From Tissierella creatinophila DSM 6911 (GTDB lineage Bacteria > Bacillota > Clostridia > Tissierellales > Tissierellaceae): a DNA stretch of 32,871 nucleotides. The notes beneath the pieces are model-generated. The model was not told where the DNA came from. It worked only from the letters and a program-made list of their open reading frames with translations, and searched no databases. This document shows positions 24,232-32,871 of the stretch, piece by piece. The stretch is from positions 1-32,871 of the forward strand of contig NZ_LTDM01000017.1 of the NCBI RefSeq assembly GCF_001940565.1. The letters run 5' to 3'. Position numbers and translations under genes: made by a program. The stretch's first letter is position 1. The number at the start of each line of letters is the position of its first letter.

Positions 24232-24269
24232 AAAATGCTTACTAAAAAAAATTTAGTAAGCATTTTTTT
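24232..24269 (+). terminator. Terminator after glsA
   Basis: A perfect 15-bp stem (24232-24246 with 24252-24266) has a five-A loop and a following T run. Confidence 0.9.
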
Positions 24270-24374
24270 AATTTTTGAAACTATTAATATTTTTATAGTT
24301 ATTCTAATATAGATATATAAGCAGGTGTTTAATTTGATTGTTAAGATATATTGGTTAAGAATTGGAGGGAAAAG

Positions 24375-26201
24375 ATGAAAAAGATAATATCCTTAATTTT
24401 AATATTGACTTTAATGTTTACGGGATGTACGAAAAATATTTCTGAGATCGAGAATTTTGAAGATTATAGGTCTGTATATTCAGGTGAAATAACTACTTTA
24501 AATTATCTAATAACTTCTAGTACAAACGAATTTGGTATAGCTTCTAATCTTATTGATACATTAGTAGATTATGATAAATATGGAATAATACAACCTTCTT
24601 TAGCTACTAAATGGAGTGTAAGTGAAGATAATTTAACTTATACTTTTAAGATAAGAGAAGGTGTAAAATGGTTTAAAAGAGATGGCACCGAATACGGAGA
24701 AGTTACGGCAAATGATTTTGTGGATTCACTTCGATATGTACTTACTAGAGAAAATAAGTCTTTGACTGCAAATATTGCTTATAGTGTAATTAAAAATGGA
24801 GAAAAGTATTATAATGGAGAAATTAAAGACTTTGAAGAAGTAGGAGTAATTGCTAAAGATAAGTATACATTGGAATACACTCTAAAAGAGCCAACTCCAT
24901 ACTTTCTATCTATGTTAACTTATGTATGTTTTTTTCCTGTAAATGGTAGATTTTTAAAAGAGGTAGGAGAAAGTTTTGGTACGGATAATGAAAATATTCT
25001 TTACAATGGCTCTTATATACTTGAGAAGTTTGAACCACAAAGTAAAAGAATTTTAAAGAAAAATGAAAATTATTGGGACAAAGAAAATGTTCATATAAAG
25101 AAGATTATAGAAACATATAATAAAGAAGCTGATAATTTATCGCCTGAACTATTTTTAAGAGGCGAGATAGATAATACCACTATACCATCTACCATACTAG
25201 ATCAATGGATAAAAGATGAGAAAAAAGAAACTATGATTAGACCAAATAGGACAAATCATTATAGTTATTTTTATGCTTTAAATTTTGATCCAAATTTTAG
25301 TGAAGAATATGAACCAGATAACTGGAAGATAGCTGTAAATAATCTAAGTTTTAGGAAGTCTTTGTTTCATTCTTTAGATAGAAAAGCTGCAATGTTAACT
25401 GCAGAGCCTTATAATCCAGAAAAAAGAATTCATAACACAATAACTCCTAAAAATTTTGTAAGTATAAAAGATAAAGATTATACTTCTTTTGGACCTTTGG
25501 GCGAAATAGTAGATAAAGATACCTTCAATAAAGAAAAGGCTTTGGAATATAAGAAAAAGGCTATAAAGGAACTAAAGGGAAAGGTAAGTTTTCCAGTTAA
25601 GGTCTTAATGCCATATAATACGGGTTCTTCCGAATGGGCAAATAGAGCACAAGTAGTACAACAACAAATGGAAAATCTTTTAGGAAAAGATTATATAGAT
25701 ATAGTTATTGAGGCTAAACCTCCTACAGGGTTCTTAAAGGATGTTAGAAGATCCGGTCAGTTTGCACTTTTAGAAACAAACTGGGGACCAGATTATGCAG
25801 ACCCTGAGACTTTTACAGATCCATTTAATACAGAGGGTACTTATAATAAACCTCATCTAGCTTTAAGCTATATTGACAAAAATGGGAAAAGTAGGTATGA
25901 AAATATATTAAATTTAGCTAAGAGTGAAAGAAAAGATATAGAAAAAAGATTATCCTTATTTGCTAAGGCAGAAGCATTTCTTATAGAGGAAGCATTTATA
26001 ATTCCATACTCTCTAGGCGGTGGAGGATATTCAGCTTCAAATTTAAATCCTTTTGAATCATCCTACTCACCTTATGGAGTATCTTCGCAAAGGTTTAAAG
26101 GTCAAAGAATAATGAAAAAACCAATGAATACTAAAGAATTTGAAGATGGGTTAATAAAATGGGAAGAAGAAAGAGAAGAAGCTTTAAAAAATTCCAAGTA
26201 A
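24375..26201 (+). CDS. oppA: Oligopeptide ABC transporter substrate-binding lipoprotein
   Basis: Extracellular peptide receptor of the SBP_bac_5 family, anchored to the membrane by lipid. The 608-residue protein starts MKKIISLILILTLMFTGC, giving a lipobox LMFTGC with Cys18. Family features: LATKWSVSEDNLTYTFKIREGVKWF (about 59-83), VTANDFVDSLRYVL (about 92-105) and NWGPDYADPETF late in the protein. The ATG at 24375 follows GGAGGG. It heads oppABCDF and is separated from oppB by a 19-bp palindrome that may reduce read-through, consistent with the need for more receptor than permease. Confidence 0.95.
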   Translation: MKKIISLILILTLMFTGCTKNISEIENFEDYRSVYSGEITTLNYLITSSTNEFGIASNLIDTLVDYDKYGIIQPSLATKWSVSEDNLTYTFKIREGVKWFKRDGTEYGEVTANDFVDSLRYVLTRENKSLTANIAYSVIKNGEKYYNGEIKDFEEVGVIAKDKYTLEYTLKEPTPYFLSMLTYVCFFPVNGRFLKEVGESFGTDNENILYNGSYILEKFEPQSKRILKKNENYWDKENVHIKKIIETYNKEADNLSPELFLRGEIDNTTIPSTILDQWIKDEKKETMIRPNRTNHYSYFYALNFDPNFSEEYEPDNWKIAVNNLSFRKSLFHSLDRKAAMLTAEPYNPEKRIHNTITPKNFVSIKDKDYTSFGPLGEIVDKDTFNKEKALEYKKKAIKELKGKVSFPVKVLMPYNTGSSEWANRAQVVQQQMENLLGKDYIDIVIEAKPPTGFLKDVRRSGQFALLETNWGPDYADPETFTDPFNTEGTYNKPHLALSYIDKNGKSRYENILNLAKSERKDIEKRLSLFAKAEAFLIEEAFIIPYSLGGGGYSASNLNPFESSYSPYGVSSQRFKGQRIMKKPMNTKEFEDGLIKWEEEREEALKNSK

Positions 26202-26237
26202 ATTAATGTGTAAGGAATATTCCTTACACATTAATTT
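26200..26237 (+). terminator. Intercistronic hairpin between oppA and oppB
   Basis: A perfect 38-bp palindrome with arms 26200-26218 and 26219-26237 begins in the oppA stop codon. Only TTTT follows, so it is more likely a partial terminator or 3'-end stabiliser of the oppA message than a full stop. Confidence 0.65.
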
Positions 26238-26258
26238 TAAAGTGAATGGAGGATTCAT

Positions 26259-27203
26259 ATGATAAGGTATACCTTAAAGAGATTGGTTCAATCTCTAATG
26301 ACACTTGTTATAGTAATAACCATAGTATTTTTACTTATGAGGCTTATGCCTGAAGATGGATATTTTGGTGATAGTTATGAAAAATTAGATGAAGTTCAAA
26401 AAGAAGCTATACTTGAAGATATGGGACTTAGAGATCCAATTCATATACAGCTTTTAAATTTTTATAAACAAACTTTAAAAGGTGATTTAGGAAAATCTAT
26501 AATATATAGACCTAAAGTAGATATATCTACCATATTAAAATCTAAAATTCCTTATTCTTTAAATTTTGGATTGGCAGCTATGTTTATATCTTTAGGGATA
26601 GGGATACCACTTGGCATAATGATGGCTCTAAATAAAGGCTGTTTTTTAGATAAAATAGGAACTGTATATATAGTCCTAATAAATGCAATCCCTTCTGCTA
26701 TTTATTATTTATTTATTCAAATATATTTAACCGGAAGCTTTAATCTTCCGATTCTTTTTTCAGTAGATAGACCACTATCATTTATATTGCCTACAATATC
26801 AATGTCTTTAGGTGGAATTGCTTCTTATGCTATGTGGATGAGAAGATATATGGTAGATAAGATAAACAAAGATTATGTAAAACTTGCTAGAGCTAAGGGA
26901 ATGAAAAATAGAAAAGTTATGATTTCACATGTACTTAGAAATGCATTTGTACCTATGTCTCAATATCTGCCCAGTGCGATTCTTTTTACAATAGCAGGAT
27001 CTATATATATAGAATCTCTATATTCAATTCCGGGAATGGGTGGATTGCTAGTAGATGCAATTCAAAGACAAGATAATACCCTTGTTCAAGCTTTAGTACT
27101 TATCTATTCGTCTATAGGTATATTTGGTCTTTTTATAGGGGATATATCTATGGCTCTTTTAGATCCTCGGATTACTCTATCTAAAAAGGCAGGTGGGAAA
27201 TAA
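26259..27203 (+). CDS. oppB: Oligopeptide ABC transporter permease OppB
   Basis: A 314-residue inner-membrane permease of the BPD_transp_1 family. TM1 is about 10-30, then an extracytoplasmic loop, then further TM segments. The EAA loop that contacts the ATPases reads ARAKGMKNRKVMISHVLRNAFVP (about 207-229). The opening YTLKRLVQSLMTLVIVITIVFLLMRLMP is typical of OppB/DppB. TGGAGGATTCAT precedes the ATG. Its last base overlaps the first base of oppC. Confidence 0.95.
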   Translation: MIRYTLKRLVQSLMTLVIVITIVFLLMRLMPEDGYFGDSYEKLDEVQKEAILEDMGLRDPIHIQLLNFYKQTLKGDLGKSIIYRPKVDISTILKSKIPYSLNFGLAAMFISLGIGIPLGIMMALNKGCFLDKIGTVYIVLINAIPSAIYYLFIQIYLTGSFNLPILFSVDRPLSFILPTISMSLGGIASYAMWMRRYMVDKINKDYVKLARAKGMKNRKVMISHVLRNAFVPMSQYLPSAILFTIAGSIYIESLYSIPGMGGLLVDAIQRQDNTLVQALVLIYSSIGIFGLFIGDISMALLDPRITLSKKAGGK

Positions 27204-28171
27204 TGAATTCTAAAAAAATAGTAAAACTAACCGATTCATTAAATGATAATCTTTTCCAATTTGCAAAATTTGATAGACGTTTAGCTAAGAAAAGCGGATA
27301 TTCTAATTATTCTTATTGGGGTTCTACTTTTAGGGTTTTTTCTAAAAACAAAGTAGCAGTTTTTTTTCTTTTTATACTTGTAATCTTATTGACCTTTACA
27401 ATTATACAGCCATACTTACCTAATCAAATGTCTCCTATAGAAATTGCTATTGATCCTGATACAAATATGCAATTTGTAAATCATCCACCAGGAAAAGAAT
27501 TTTTATTTGGTACTAATTCTATAGGTCAAGACCTTTGGTCTAGGATTTGGAGTGGAACTAGGACTTCTTTACTCATAGGAATATTAGTAGGCGTATGGGA
27601 AGCCATCATTGGAATTATAATAGGTTCTTTATGGGGATATATTAGAAGTTTAGATAGAATAATAACAGAAATATATAATGTTTTTAACAATATACCTACA
27701 ACTATAATAATGGTACTTTTAACTTATATAATGAAACCAAGTATAGGAACACTAATCTTTGCCATGTGTATAACAGGATGGATAGGAATGGCAAGATTTA
27801 TAAGAAATCAAATCATTATAATAAGAGATAGGGAATATAATTTAGCATCAAAGACACTCGGAACATCTATTACAAAAATAATTTTAAAAAACTTACTTCC
27901 CTATTTAGTATCTGTTATTATGCTTCGTATGGCTTTAGCAATTCCTGCTGCTATAGGTAGTGAGGTGTTTTTAACATACATAGGACTAGGACTTCCAATA
28001 AATATACCTTCACTTGGAAATTTAATAAACGAAGGTAGAGGTGTAATGATGAACAGTACTTTAAGATATCAACTTATATTTCCTTCTATTATACTTTCTA
28101 TTATAACTATATCTTTTTATATTATAGGAAATGTATTTGCAGATGCAGCTGATCCTAAAAATCATATATAG
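27203..28171 (+). CDS. oppC: Oligopeptide ABC transporter permease OppC
   Basis: A 322-residue partner permease. An OppC N-terminal domain with the first TM (about 52-70) is followed by GKEFLFGTNSIGQDLWSRIWSGTRTSLLIG, a hallmark of OppC/DppC. The EAA loop is SKTLGTSITKIILKNLLPYLVS (about 216-237). The gene starts within the oppB stop region (TAATG overlap) and is followed 11 bases later by oppD. Confidence 0.95.
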   Translation: MNSKKIVKLTDSLNDNLFQFAKFDRRLAKKSGYSNYSYWGSTFRVFSKNKVAVFFLFILVILLTFTIIQPYLPNQMSPIEIAIDPDTNMQFVNHPPGKEFLFGTNSIGQDLWSRIWSGTRTSLLIGILVGVWEAIIGIIIGSLWGYIRSLDRIITEIYNVFNNIPTTIIMVLLTYIMKPSIGTLIFAMCITGWIGMARFIRNQIIIIRDREYNLASKTLGTSITKIILKNLLPYLVSVIMLRMALAIPAAIGSEVFLTYIGLGLPINIPSLGNLINEGRGVMMNSTLRYQLIFPSIILSIITISFYIIGNVFADAADPKNHI

Positions 28172-28182
28172 GAGGTAATCTT

Positions 28183-29232
28183 ATGGAAAGAAAAGAAAAG
28201 ATACTCGAAGTAAAAGACCTTGTTGTTAAATTTAGACTAAGAGGGGAGATACTAACTGCGATTAGAAAGGCCTCACTTGATGTATATAAAGGCGAAAGCC
28301 TTGCTATAGTAGGAGAGTCTGGATCGGGAAAATCTGTCTTTACAAAGAGCTTTATGGGGCTCTTAGACAAAAATGGTTTTATAGATGGTGGCAAAATTAA
28401 ATATATGGAAAAAGATCTCTCTACATATAAAAAAGAAAAAGATTGGATTAAGATAAGAGGTAAAGAAATCGCAATGGTTTTTCAAGAACCCATGACTTCT
28501 TTAAATCCATTAAAAACTGTGGGAAAACAAATCAAAGAGACTATAGAACTTCATAGAGATATAAGAGGGAAGAGTTCAAAAGAAGAAGCTATAAAAATAT
28601 TAGAAGATGTGGGAATAAGTAAAGCTTCTATGAGATATGATAGTTATCCTCATGAATTTTCAGGAGGTATGAGGCAAAGGGTTGTTATAGCAATAGCTAT
28701 AGCTTGCAATCCTAAGATATTGATATGTGATGAACCCACTACAGCATTAGATGTAACTATACAAGCGCAGATATTGAATTTACTAAAGAGATTAAAGAAA
28801 AAATATAACTTAACAACTATCTATATAACTCATGATTTAGGAGTAGTTGCAAATGTTGCTGATAGAGTTGCAGTTATGTATGCGGGAGATATTGTAGAGA
28901 TAGGAAAAGCGGAAGAAGTATTCTATAATCCAAAACATCCCTATACATGGGCACTTTTATCTTCACTTCCTCAATTAGGCAAAAAAGGTGAAGCACTATA
29001 CTCTATTGAAGGAACACCTCCAAATTTATTTGAAGAAATAAAAGGAGATGCCTTTGCTCCGAGAAATCCTAGAGCTTTAAATATTGACTTTGTAAAGAAA
29101 CCACCTTATTTTTCCATCAGTCCTACACATAAAGCTAAGACATGGCTTTTAGATCCAAAAGCACCACTAGTAGAACCTCCTGAAGGTATAAAAAATTTAA
29201 ATAAATACTTTGGAGGGAAGAGAGATGAATAG
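28183..29232 (+). CDS. oppD: Oligopeptide ABC transporter ATPase OppD
   Basis: A 349-residue ATPase. Walker A is GESGSGKS (44-51), the Q-loop is Gln101, the signature is SGGMRQR (160-166) and Walker B is ILICDEP (179-185). The C-terminal oligopeptide-transporter extension (from about 235: [19 protein letters not shown]) is present. In some OppD proteins that extension carries three or four cysteines for an iron-sulfur cluster; none are seen here. It follows AGGAGGTAATCTT and overlaps oppF by 8 bases. Confidence 0.95.
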   Translation: MERKEKILEVKDLVVKFRLRGEILTAIRKASLDVYKGESLAIVGESGSGKSVFTKSFMGLLDKNGFIDGGKIKYMEKDLSTYKKEKDWIKIRGKEIAMVFQEPMTSLNPLKTVGKQIKETIELHRDIRGKSSKEEAIKILEDVGISKASMRYDSYPHEFSGGMRQRVVIAIAIACNPKILICDEPTTALDVTIQAQILNLLKRLKKKYNLTTIYITHDLGVVANVADRVAVMYAGDIVEIGKAEEVFYNPKHPYTWALLSSLPQLGKKGEALYSIEGTPPNLFEEIKGDAFAPRNPRALNIDFVKKPPYFSISPTHKAKTWLLDPKAPLVEPPEGIKNLNKYFGGKRDE

Positions 29233-30154
29233 AAATCCAATATTAGAAGTAAAAGATTTGGAAGTAGAATTTGGGAAGGGCAAGAATAGATTTAAAGCAG
29301 TAGACGGGGTAAGCTTTAATATATATAAAGGTGAAACATTTGGTTTAGTAGGGGAATCAGGTTCTGGCAAAACTACAATTGGAAGAGCAATTATTAGACT
29401 AAATGAGGTTTCAAATGGGGAAATTATATTTGAAGGAGAAGATATATCAGGAAAACTCAGTAGGGAAAAAGAAAGAAATGTTAAAAAGAACATACAGATG
29501 ATATTTCAAGACCCAATGGCTTCTTTAAATGAGAGGGCAAAGGTAGACTATATAATATCTGAAGGGCTTTTAAATTTAAATAAAAAGAAAAGTAAGAAAG
29601 AAATAAATAAAGAAGTTCATAATGCACTACTTAATGTAGGATTATTACCTGAATTTGCATCTAGATTTCCCCATGAGTTCTCGGGAGGACAAAGGCAGAG
29701 AATAGGAATAGCTAGGTCTTTAATCATGGAGCCTAAATTTATCATTGCAGATGAACCTATATCTGCTCTTGATGTTTCTATTAGAGCCCAAGTATTAAAT
29801 CTTTTATTAGAATTACAGAAAAGAAAAAAACTTACATATTTATTTATTGCACATGATTTATCCGTAGTAAAATTTATAACAGATAGAGTGGCAGTAATAT
29901 ATAAAGGTAAGATAGTAGAGATGGCTCCAACTGAAAAGCTATTTAAAAACCCTCTTCACCCTTATACGATATCTCTTATATCAGCTATACCATTGCCAGA
30001 TCCAATAAGGGAGAAAAATAAAAGATTAAAAATATATGATTCTAAAATTCATAACTATATAGAAAATCCTCCAAAATGGATAGAAATTGAACCTGAACAT
30101 TTTGTATTAGCAAATGAAATGGAAATTACTAAATATAGAAAAAGATTAAAATAA
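29225..30154 (+). CDS. oppF: Oligopeptide ABC transporter ATPase OppF
   Basis: A 309-residue second ATPase, forming a heterodimer with OppD. Walker A is GESGSGKT (43-50), the signature SGGQRQR (153-159) and Walker B FIIADEP (172-178). The C-terminal motif [19 protein letters not shown] is the family extension. The ATG at 29225, 7 bases after GGAGGG, is chosen over the TTG at 29210. The sequence ATGAATAG shows the start embedded in the oppD end. It is the last gene of the opp operon. Confidence 0.95.
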   Translation: MNRNPILEVKDLEVEFGKGKNRFKAVDGVSFNIYKGETFGLVGESGSGKTTIGRAIIRLNEVSNGEIIFEGEDISGKLSREKERNVKKNIQMIFQDPMASLNERAKVDYIISEGLLNLNKKKSKKEINKEVHNALLNVGLLPEFASRFPHEFSGGQRQRIGIARSLIMEPKFIIADEPISALDVSIRAQVLNLLLELQKRKKLTYLFIAHDLSVVKFITDRVAVIYKGKIVEMAPTEKLFKNPLHPYTISLISAIPLPDPIREKNKRLKIYDSKIHNYIENPPKWIEIEPEHFVLANEMEITKYRKRLK

Positions 30155-30179
30155 AACCTAAAAATAGGTTTTATTTTTT
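30149..30179 (+). terminator. Terminator of the opp operon
   Basis: A 12-bp stem (30149-30160 with 30165-30176), loop AAAA, then T residues. It overlaps the oppF stop codon. Confidence 0.85.
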
Positions 30180-30185
30180 ATGTTA

Positions 30186-30214
30186 TTGTAAAGACTCAAT
30201 ATATAAGTTAAAAT
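30186..30214 (+). promoter_or_regulatory. Promoter of nagZ-ROK operon
   Basis: TTGTAA (30186-30191) and TAAAAT (30209-30214) are 17 bases apart, 28 bases before the nagZ GTG. A reasonable housekeeping-type promoter. Confidence 0.5.
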
Positions 30215-30241
30215 AAAATTATAACGAAAGAGGAGATTTAG

Positions 30242-31501
30242 GTGAAAAGGAAGCCTTTCCATATTCTTTTATTATGTTTAGTAGTTTTAGTAGCTATAAG
30301 TTGTAATTCAATAGAAAATAAAAGTTTAAATAAAAAAGTAGATAAAAAAGACAATATTTCTGTAAAATTAAATGATAAAGATGATTCAGATCATGAAAAG
30401 GATATATTGTTAAAAAAAATAGAAGGTATGACTCTTAAAGAAAAGATAGGTCAACTTCTTGTAGTGGGTTTTGAAGGGACGTCCATAAATTCTGATATAG
30501 AAAATTATATAGAGAATTATAAAGTGGGAGGATTTATACTTTTTTCTAGAAACATTAGAAACGCAGATGAATCTTTTAAATTAATAAATGATATAAAAGA
30601 AAAGAATACACAAAACAGTATCCCTCTATTTATTTCCATAGATGAAGAAGGAGGAGGAGTGAGTAGACTTCCTAAAGAATTTCTAAAGCTCCCCTCTGCT
30701 AAGATGATTGGCAATGCAAATAGAGAAGAAATATCTTTTGAATATGGAAAGGTTATAGGTGTCCGTGTAAAATCTTTAGGGTTTAATTTAGATTTTGCTC
30801 CAGTATTAGATATAAATTCTAATCCTAAAAATCCTGTGATAGGAGATAGATCATTTGGTGATACTGAGAAAATAGTATCTAAGAATGGTATATCTGTTGT
30901 AAAGGGATTAAAAGAGGAAGGACTTATATCAGCAGTAAAACATTTTCCAGGCCATGGGGACACATCAGTAGATTCACATAAAAATCTTCCTGTAGTTTAT
31001 AAGACAAAAGATGAGTTAAAAGACTTAGAACTAATACCATTTAAAAAAGCTATAAAAGAAGATATTGATGCTATAATGGTAGCACATATACTTTATAAAG
31101 ATATTGATAAAGACTATCCTGCTACAATGTCTAAAAGTATAATAGAAAAACTTTTAAGAGAAGATTTATCTTTTAAAGGAGTAGTTATGTCAGATGATAT
31201 GACTATGGGGGCTATAATCAAAACTTATAGCCTAGAGGAGGCAAGTGTAAAGTTCTTAAAATCAGGAGGAGATATCTTATTAATCTGTCACGGAAGAGAT
31301 AACCCAAGACTCGTTTTTGAAGCTATAGAAAAAGCTGTAGAAGAAAAGATTTTAAGTGAAGAAGAAATAGATAAGAAGGTATATAGAATTATTAGCTTAA
31401 AGAAAAAATATAAAATAAATGATAAATCTTTAATGAAATATGATATAGAAAAGATAAATAAGTTAACAGATGATTTTTTGAAAAAAGTAAACTCATTATA
31501 G
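30242..31501 (+). CDS. nagZ: Lipoprotein beta-N-acetylhexosaminidase (glycoside hydrolase family 3)
   Basis: A 419-residue NagZ that removes N-acetylglucosamine from peptidoglycan fragments. The N-terminus has a hydrophobic signal and lipobox VAIS-C with Cys21, so it acts outside the membrane. A charged linker (about 25-55) follows. The GH3 barrel contains KIGQLLVVGFEG, ISIDEEGGGVSRLP, the KHFPGHGDTSVDSH motif (233-246; the Asp244-x-His246 dyad is the acid/base loop) and VVMSDDMTMGA with nucleophile Asp317. The GTG start follows AGAGGAG. It lacks the C-terminal domain seen in the longer Bacillus enzyme. The ROK kinase 24 bases downstream is the probable next step for the released sugar. Confidence 0.93.
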   Translation: MKRKPFHILLLCLVVLVAISCNSIENKSLNKKVDKKDNISVKLNDKDDSDHEKDILLKKIEGMTLKEKIGQLLVVGFEGTSINSDIENYIENYKVGGFILFSRNIRNADESFKLINDIKEKNTQNSIPLFISIDEEGGGVSRLPKEFLKLPSAKMIGNANREEISFEYGKVIGVRVKSLGFNLDFAPVLDINSNPKNPVIGDRSFGDTEKIVSKNGISVVKGLKEEGLISAVKHFPGHGDTSVDSHKNLPVVYKTKDELKDLELIPFKKAIKEDIDAIMVAHILYKDIDKDYPATMSKSIIEKLLREDLSFKGVVMSDDMTMGAIIKTYSLEEASVKFLKSGGDILLICHGRDNPRLVFEAIEKAVEEKILSEEEIDKKVYRIISLKKKYKINDKSLMKYDIEKINKLTDDFLKKVNSL

Positions 31502-31525
31502 CCAAGCATAAAGGGGGAATAATAT

Positions 31526-32425
31526 GTGAGGAAGGTAATAGGTATAGATTTAGGTGGAACTAGTATATATGGAGGGGTAATAAATGAACAAGGAGAAATA
31601 TTAAGAAGGGGTCATAGGGAGACATTTTCAGCTAGTAGTAAAATGGATGTATTAAATAGAATTAGTGAAGTTATAGAAGAACTTTTAGAAGAGGGAATAC
31701 TTGGAATTGGAGTAGGTTCTCCGGGGTTTATAGATTCAAAGGATGGAAAGGTTTTAGAAGTTGGAGGAAACATAAAAGACTGGGCAAATACAAACATAAG
31801 AGAAGGGATAAATAAAAGATTTCCAAGACTTCCAGTTTTTGTTGAAAACGATGCAAACGTGGCAGCGATTTGTGAACGCTGGATAGGAGTGGCAAAGGAC
31901 TTAAAAAACTTTATAATGATAACCCTTGGAACTGGAGTGGGAGGAGCTATTTATTTAGAAAAAGAAGGAATTTTAAAAGGTCAGGGATATCAAGCAGCAG
32001 AACTAGGACATACAATACTTTATCCTTTTGGAGAAAAGTGCAATTGTGGTCAAAACGGCTGTGTTGAGAGATATATTTCGGGAACAGCTATAGAAAGAAT
32101 ATATAAAGAAAAATCTGGTGAGTATAAAAAAGGTATAGATATATTTAAAGATATAGATGATAAGATAGCGATAGAAGTAATAGAAGAATTTATAAATAAT
32201 TTAGGAGTGTTTTTAGTAAGTTTGAAAAACATCTTTGATCCAGATGGAATAATAATAGGTGGAGGAGTAATTAATTCAAGAGAGTATTGGTGGAATGGGA
32301 TGATAAAAAGTTATAAAAAGCTCTCAAATAATCCAAATACCATGAAGATTTTACCAGCTGTTTATTTAAATGATGCAGGTATGATAGGAGCAGCTAAAAG
32401 TGTTTTTAGTAGTCTTGAAGTATAG
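31526..32425 (+). CDS. ROK-family sugar kinase
   Basis: A 299-residue kinase. The phosphate-1 loop is DLGGTS (8-13), the catalytic motif FVENDAN has Asp109, the second nucleotide motif is GTGVGG (135-140), and the zinc site is GH-x9-CxCGxxGC (His162, Cys172, Cys174, Cys179). No DNA-binding domain is present, so it is an enzyme rather than a NagC/XylR repressor. Substrate could be glucose, N-acetylglucosamine or N-acetylmannosamine; placement after nagZ favours N-acetylglucosamine. It starts at GTG (31526) behind GGGGG; the ATG one base earlier is immediately followed by TGA and is not used. Confidence 0.93.
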   Translation: MRKVIGIDLGGTSIYGGVINEQGEILRRGHRETFSASSKMDVLNRISEVIEELLEEGILGIGVGSPGFIDSKDGKVLEVGGNIKDWANTNIREGINKRFPRLPVFVENDANVAAICERWIGVAKDLKNFIMITLGTGVGGAIYLEKEGILKGQGYQAAELGHTILYPFGEKCNCGQNGCVERYISGTAIERIYKEKSGEYKKGIDIFKDIDDKIAIEVIEEFINNLGVFLVSLKNIFDPDGIIIGGGVINSREYWWNGMIKSYKKLSNNPNTMKILPAVYLNDAGMIGAAKSVFSSLEV

Positions 32426-32471
32426 CAAGTCATTAAAAAAAGGCATCTAGATGTCTTTTTTTAATGACTTG
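32426..32471 (+). terminator. Long terminator hairpin after the ROK kinase
   Basis: A 23-bp stem with arms 32426-32448 and 32449-32471 has one G-T pair. It includes a stretch of seven T residues on the downstream side, followed by more stem. Strand symmetry means it could stop transcripts from either side. Confidence 0.8.
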
Positions 32472-32858
32472 TTGAAATTATTGTAAATACGATATATAAT
32501 ATTGGGAACAAATGTTAAAAAAATTATATTATCTAGTGTTATAATAGCATCTAATATTTTAAATTTAATGTTTATTTCTATAGTGGATATTTTACATATA
32601 AAAATATAATAAACTTTAAAGATCTATTTGCATATACTTTATATGTCTACTTTTTTATTTAGTCAATAAGATGACAGTTTGAGTTTTAATATACCCATAA
32701 ATTTTCTTTAACTATAAAGTGTAAAAGGAATGTAATCTATTATTGTTAGTGTAAAATTAGATTGGGGAAAATAATTAAAAATAAAATAAGAGCATTCCAA
32801 ATATGATATTATATAGGTGACAAAACCAGTTAATAATATACAAAAAGGAGATGCTCTT
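32472..32858. other. Non-coding stretch before the right-edge gene
   Basis: About 390 very AT-rich bases. I see no convincing gene; a 35-codon reading frame from TTG at 32502 has a signal-peptide-like start but no ribosome site. Near the end, ATAAGAGCAT (32786-32795) is the exact complement of ATGCTCTTAT (32851-32860), which overlaps the next start codon. Confidence 0.5.
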
Positions 32859-32871
32859 ATGGATATAATTA
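32859..32871 (+). CDS. Start of a gene truncated by the window end
   Basis: ATG at 32859 is preceded by AAAAAGGAG with 9 bases of spacing, giving MDII before the sequence ends. No identity can be given. The flanking inverted repeat raises the possibility of a mobile-element gene or of a start codon hidden in RNA structure. Confidence 0.5.

Noticed and set aside
30517-30963. 148-codon minus-strand frame inside nagZ
   Set aside because: Opposite strand of conserved GH3 catalytic motifs, with no own signals.
32502-32609. 35-codon frame with KKIILSSVIIASNILN signal-peptide-like start
   Set aside because: TTG start without a ribosome site, very short; may be a decayed remnant but cannot be supported as a gene.
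1-32871. CRISPR arrays, tRNA or rRNA genes, riboswitches, prophage
   Set aside because: I saw no regularly spaced repeats, tRNA cloverleaf or rRNA-like sequence, no recognisable riboswitch core and no phage genes by eye; an automated scan was not possible.

Overview
The window is AT-rich DNA (by eye about 30% GC). It has strong AGGAGG-type ribosome binding sites, frequent TTG/GTG starts, short intergenic gaps and many hairpin-plus-T-run terminators. The gene set is pyruvate formate-lyase, a Na+-NQR-type redox pump, methylglyoxal synthase, Opp, LrgAB and clostridial small proteins of the DUF1292/DUF1540 kinds. Together with a probable selenocysteine gene this suggests a low-GC Gram-positive fermentative anaerobe of the Clostridia/Tissierellia. 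That placement is inference from gene content and style; there is no rRNA here. Nothing looks like a prophage or integrated island, although a new gene with an inverted-repeat leader starts at the right edge.

Layout. 1-3.0 kb: a minus-strand MerT-like gene read through an in-frame TGA, diverging from a TetR-ftsH pair with a palindromic operator. 3.1-5.4 kb: PTS EIIA, methylglyoxal synthase, cold-shock protein, cytoplasmic parvulin. 5.5-9.5 kb: nqrB-C-D-E-F with no nqrA. 9.6-11.0 kb: a divergent RelA/SpoT-domain protein behind a 35-bp palindrome. 11.0-14.9 kb: pflB, pflA and a Crp/Fnr regulator. 15.0-16.6 kb: lrgA-lrgB-msrA. 16.6-20.3 kb: orphan DNA methyltransferase, DUF1292 protein, radical SAM protein, P-loop protein, and a minus-strand DUF1540 protein. 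20.4-24.2 kb: RsuA-type pseudouridine synthase, unknown protein, minus-strand MltG-like fragment, RluA-type synthase, glutaminase. 24.4-30.2 kb: oppA-B-C-D-F. 30.2-32.4 kb: lipoprotein NagZ and a ROK sugar kinase. 32.5-32.9 kb: non-coding, then a partial new gene.

How the genes fit together. The best regulatory story is the Crp/Fnr protein at 14170. It has four N-terminal cysteines (FNR-like redox sensing) but a CRP-like RExxxR recognition helix. A TGTGA-N6-TCACT box lies upstream of pflB, centred about 41.5 bases before the predicted transcription start, and a near-match lies upstream of nqrB. This suggests a small redox regulon joining formate fermentation to the NADH-driven ion pump. NagZ plus ROK kinase looks like recovery of cell-wall amino sugar, and Opp imports peptides.

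The most unusual item is the MerT-like gene at 27-332 on the minus strand. Its UGA replaces the second cysteine of the family's vicinal CC metal-binding pair, homology continues in frame beyond it, and a SECIS-like hairpin follows at a suitable distance. I read it as a selenoprotein rather than a pseudogene.
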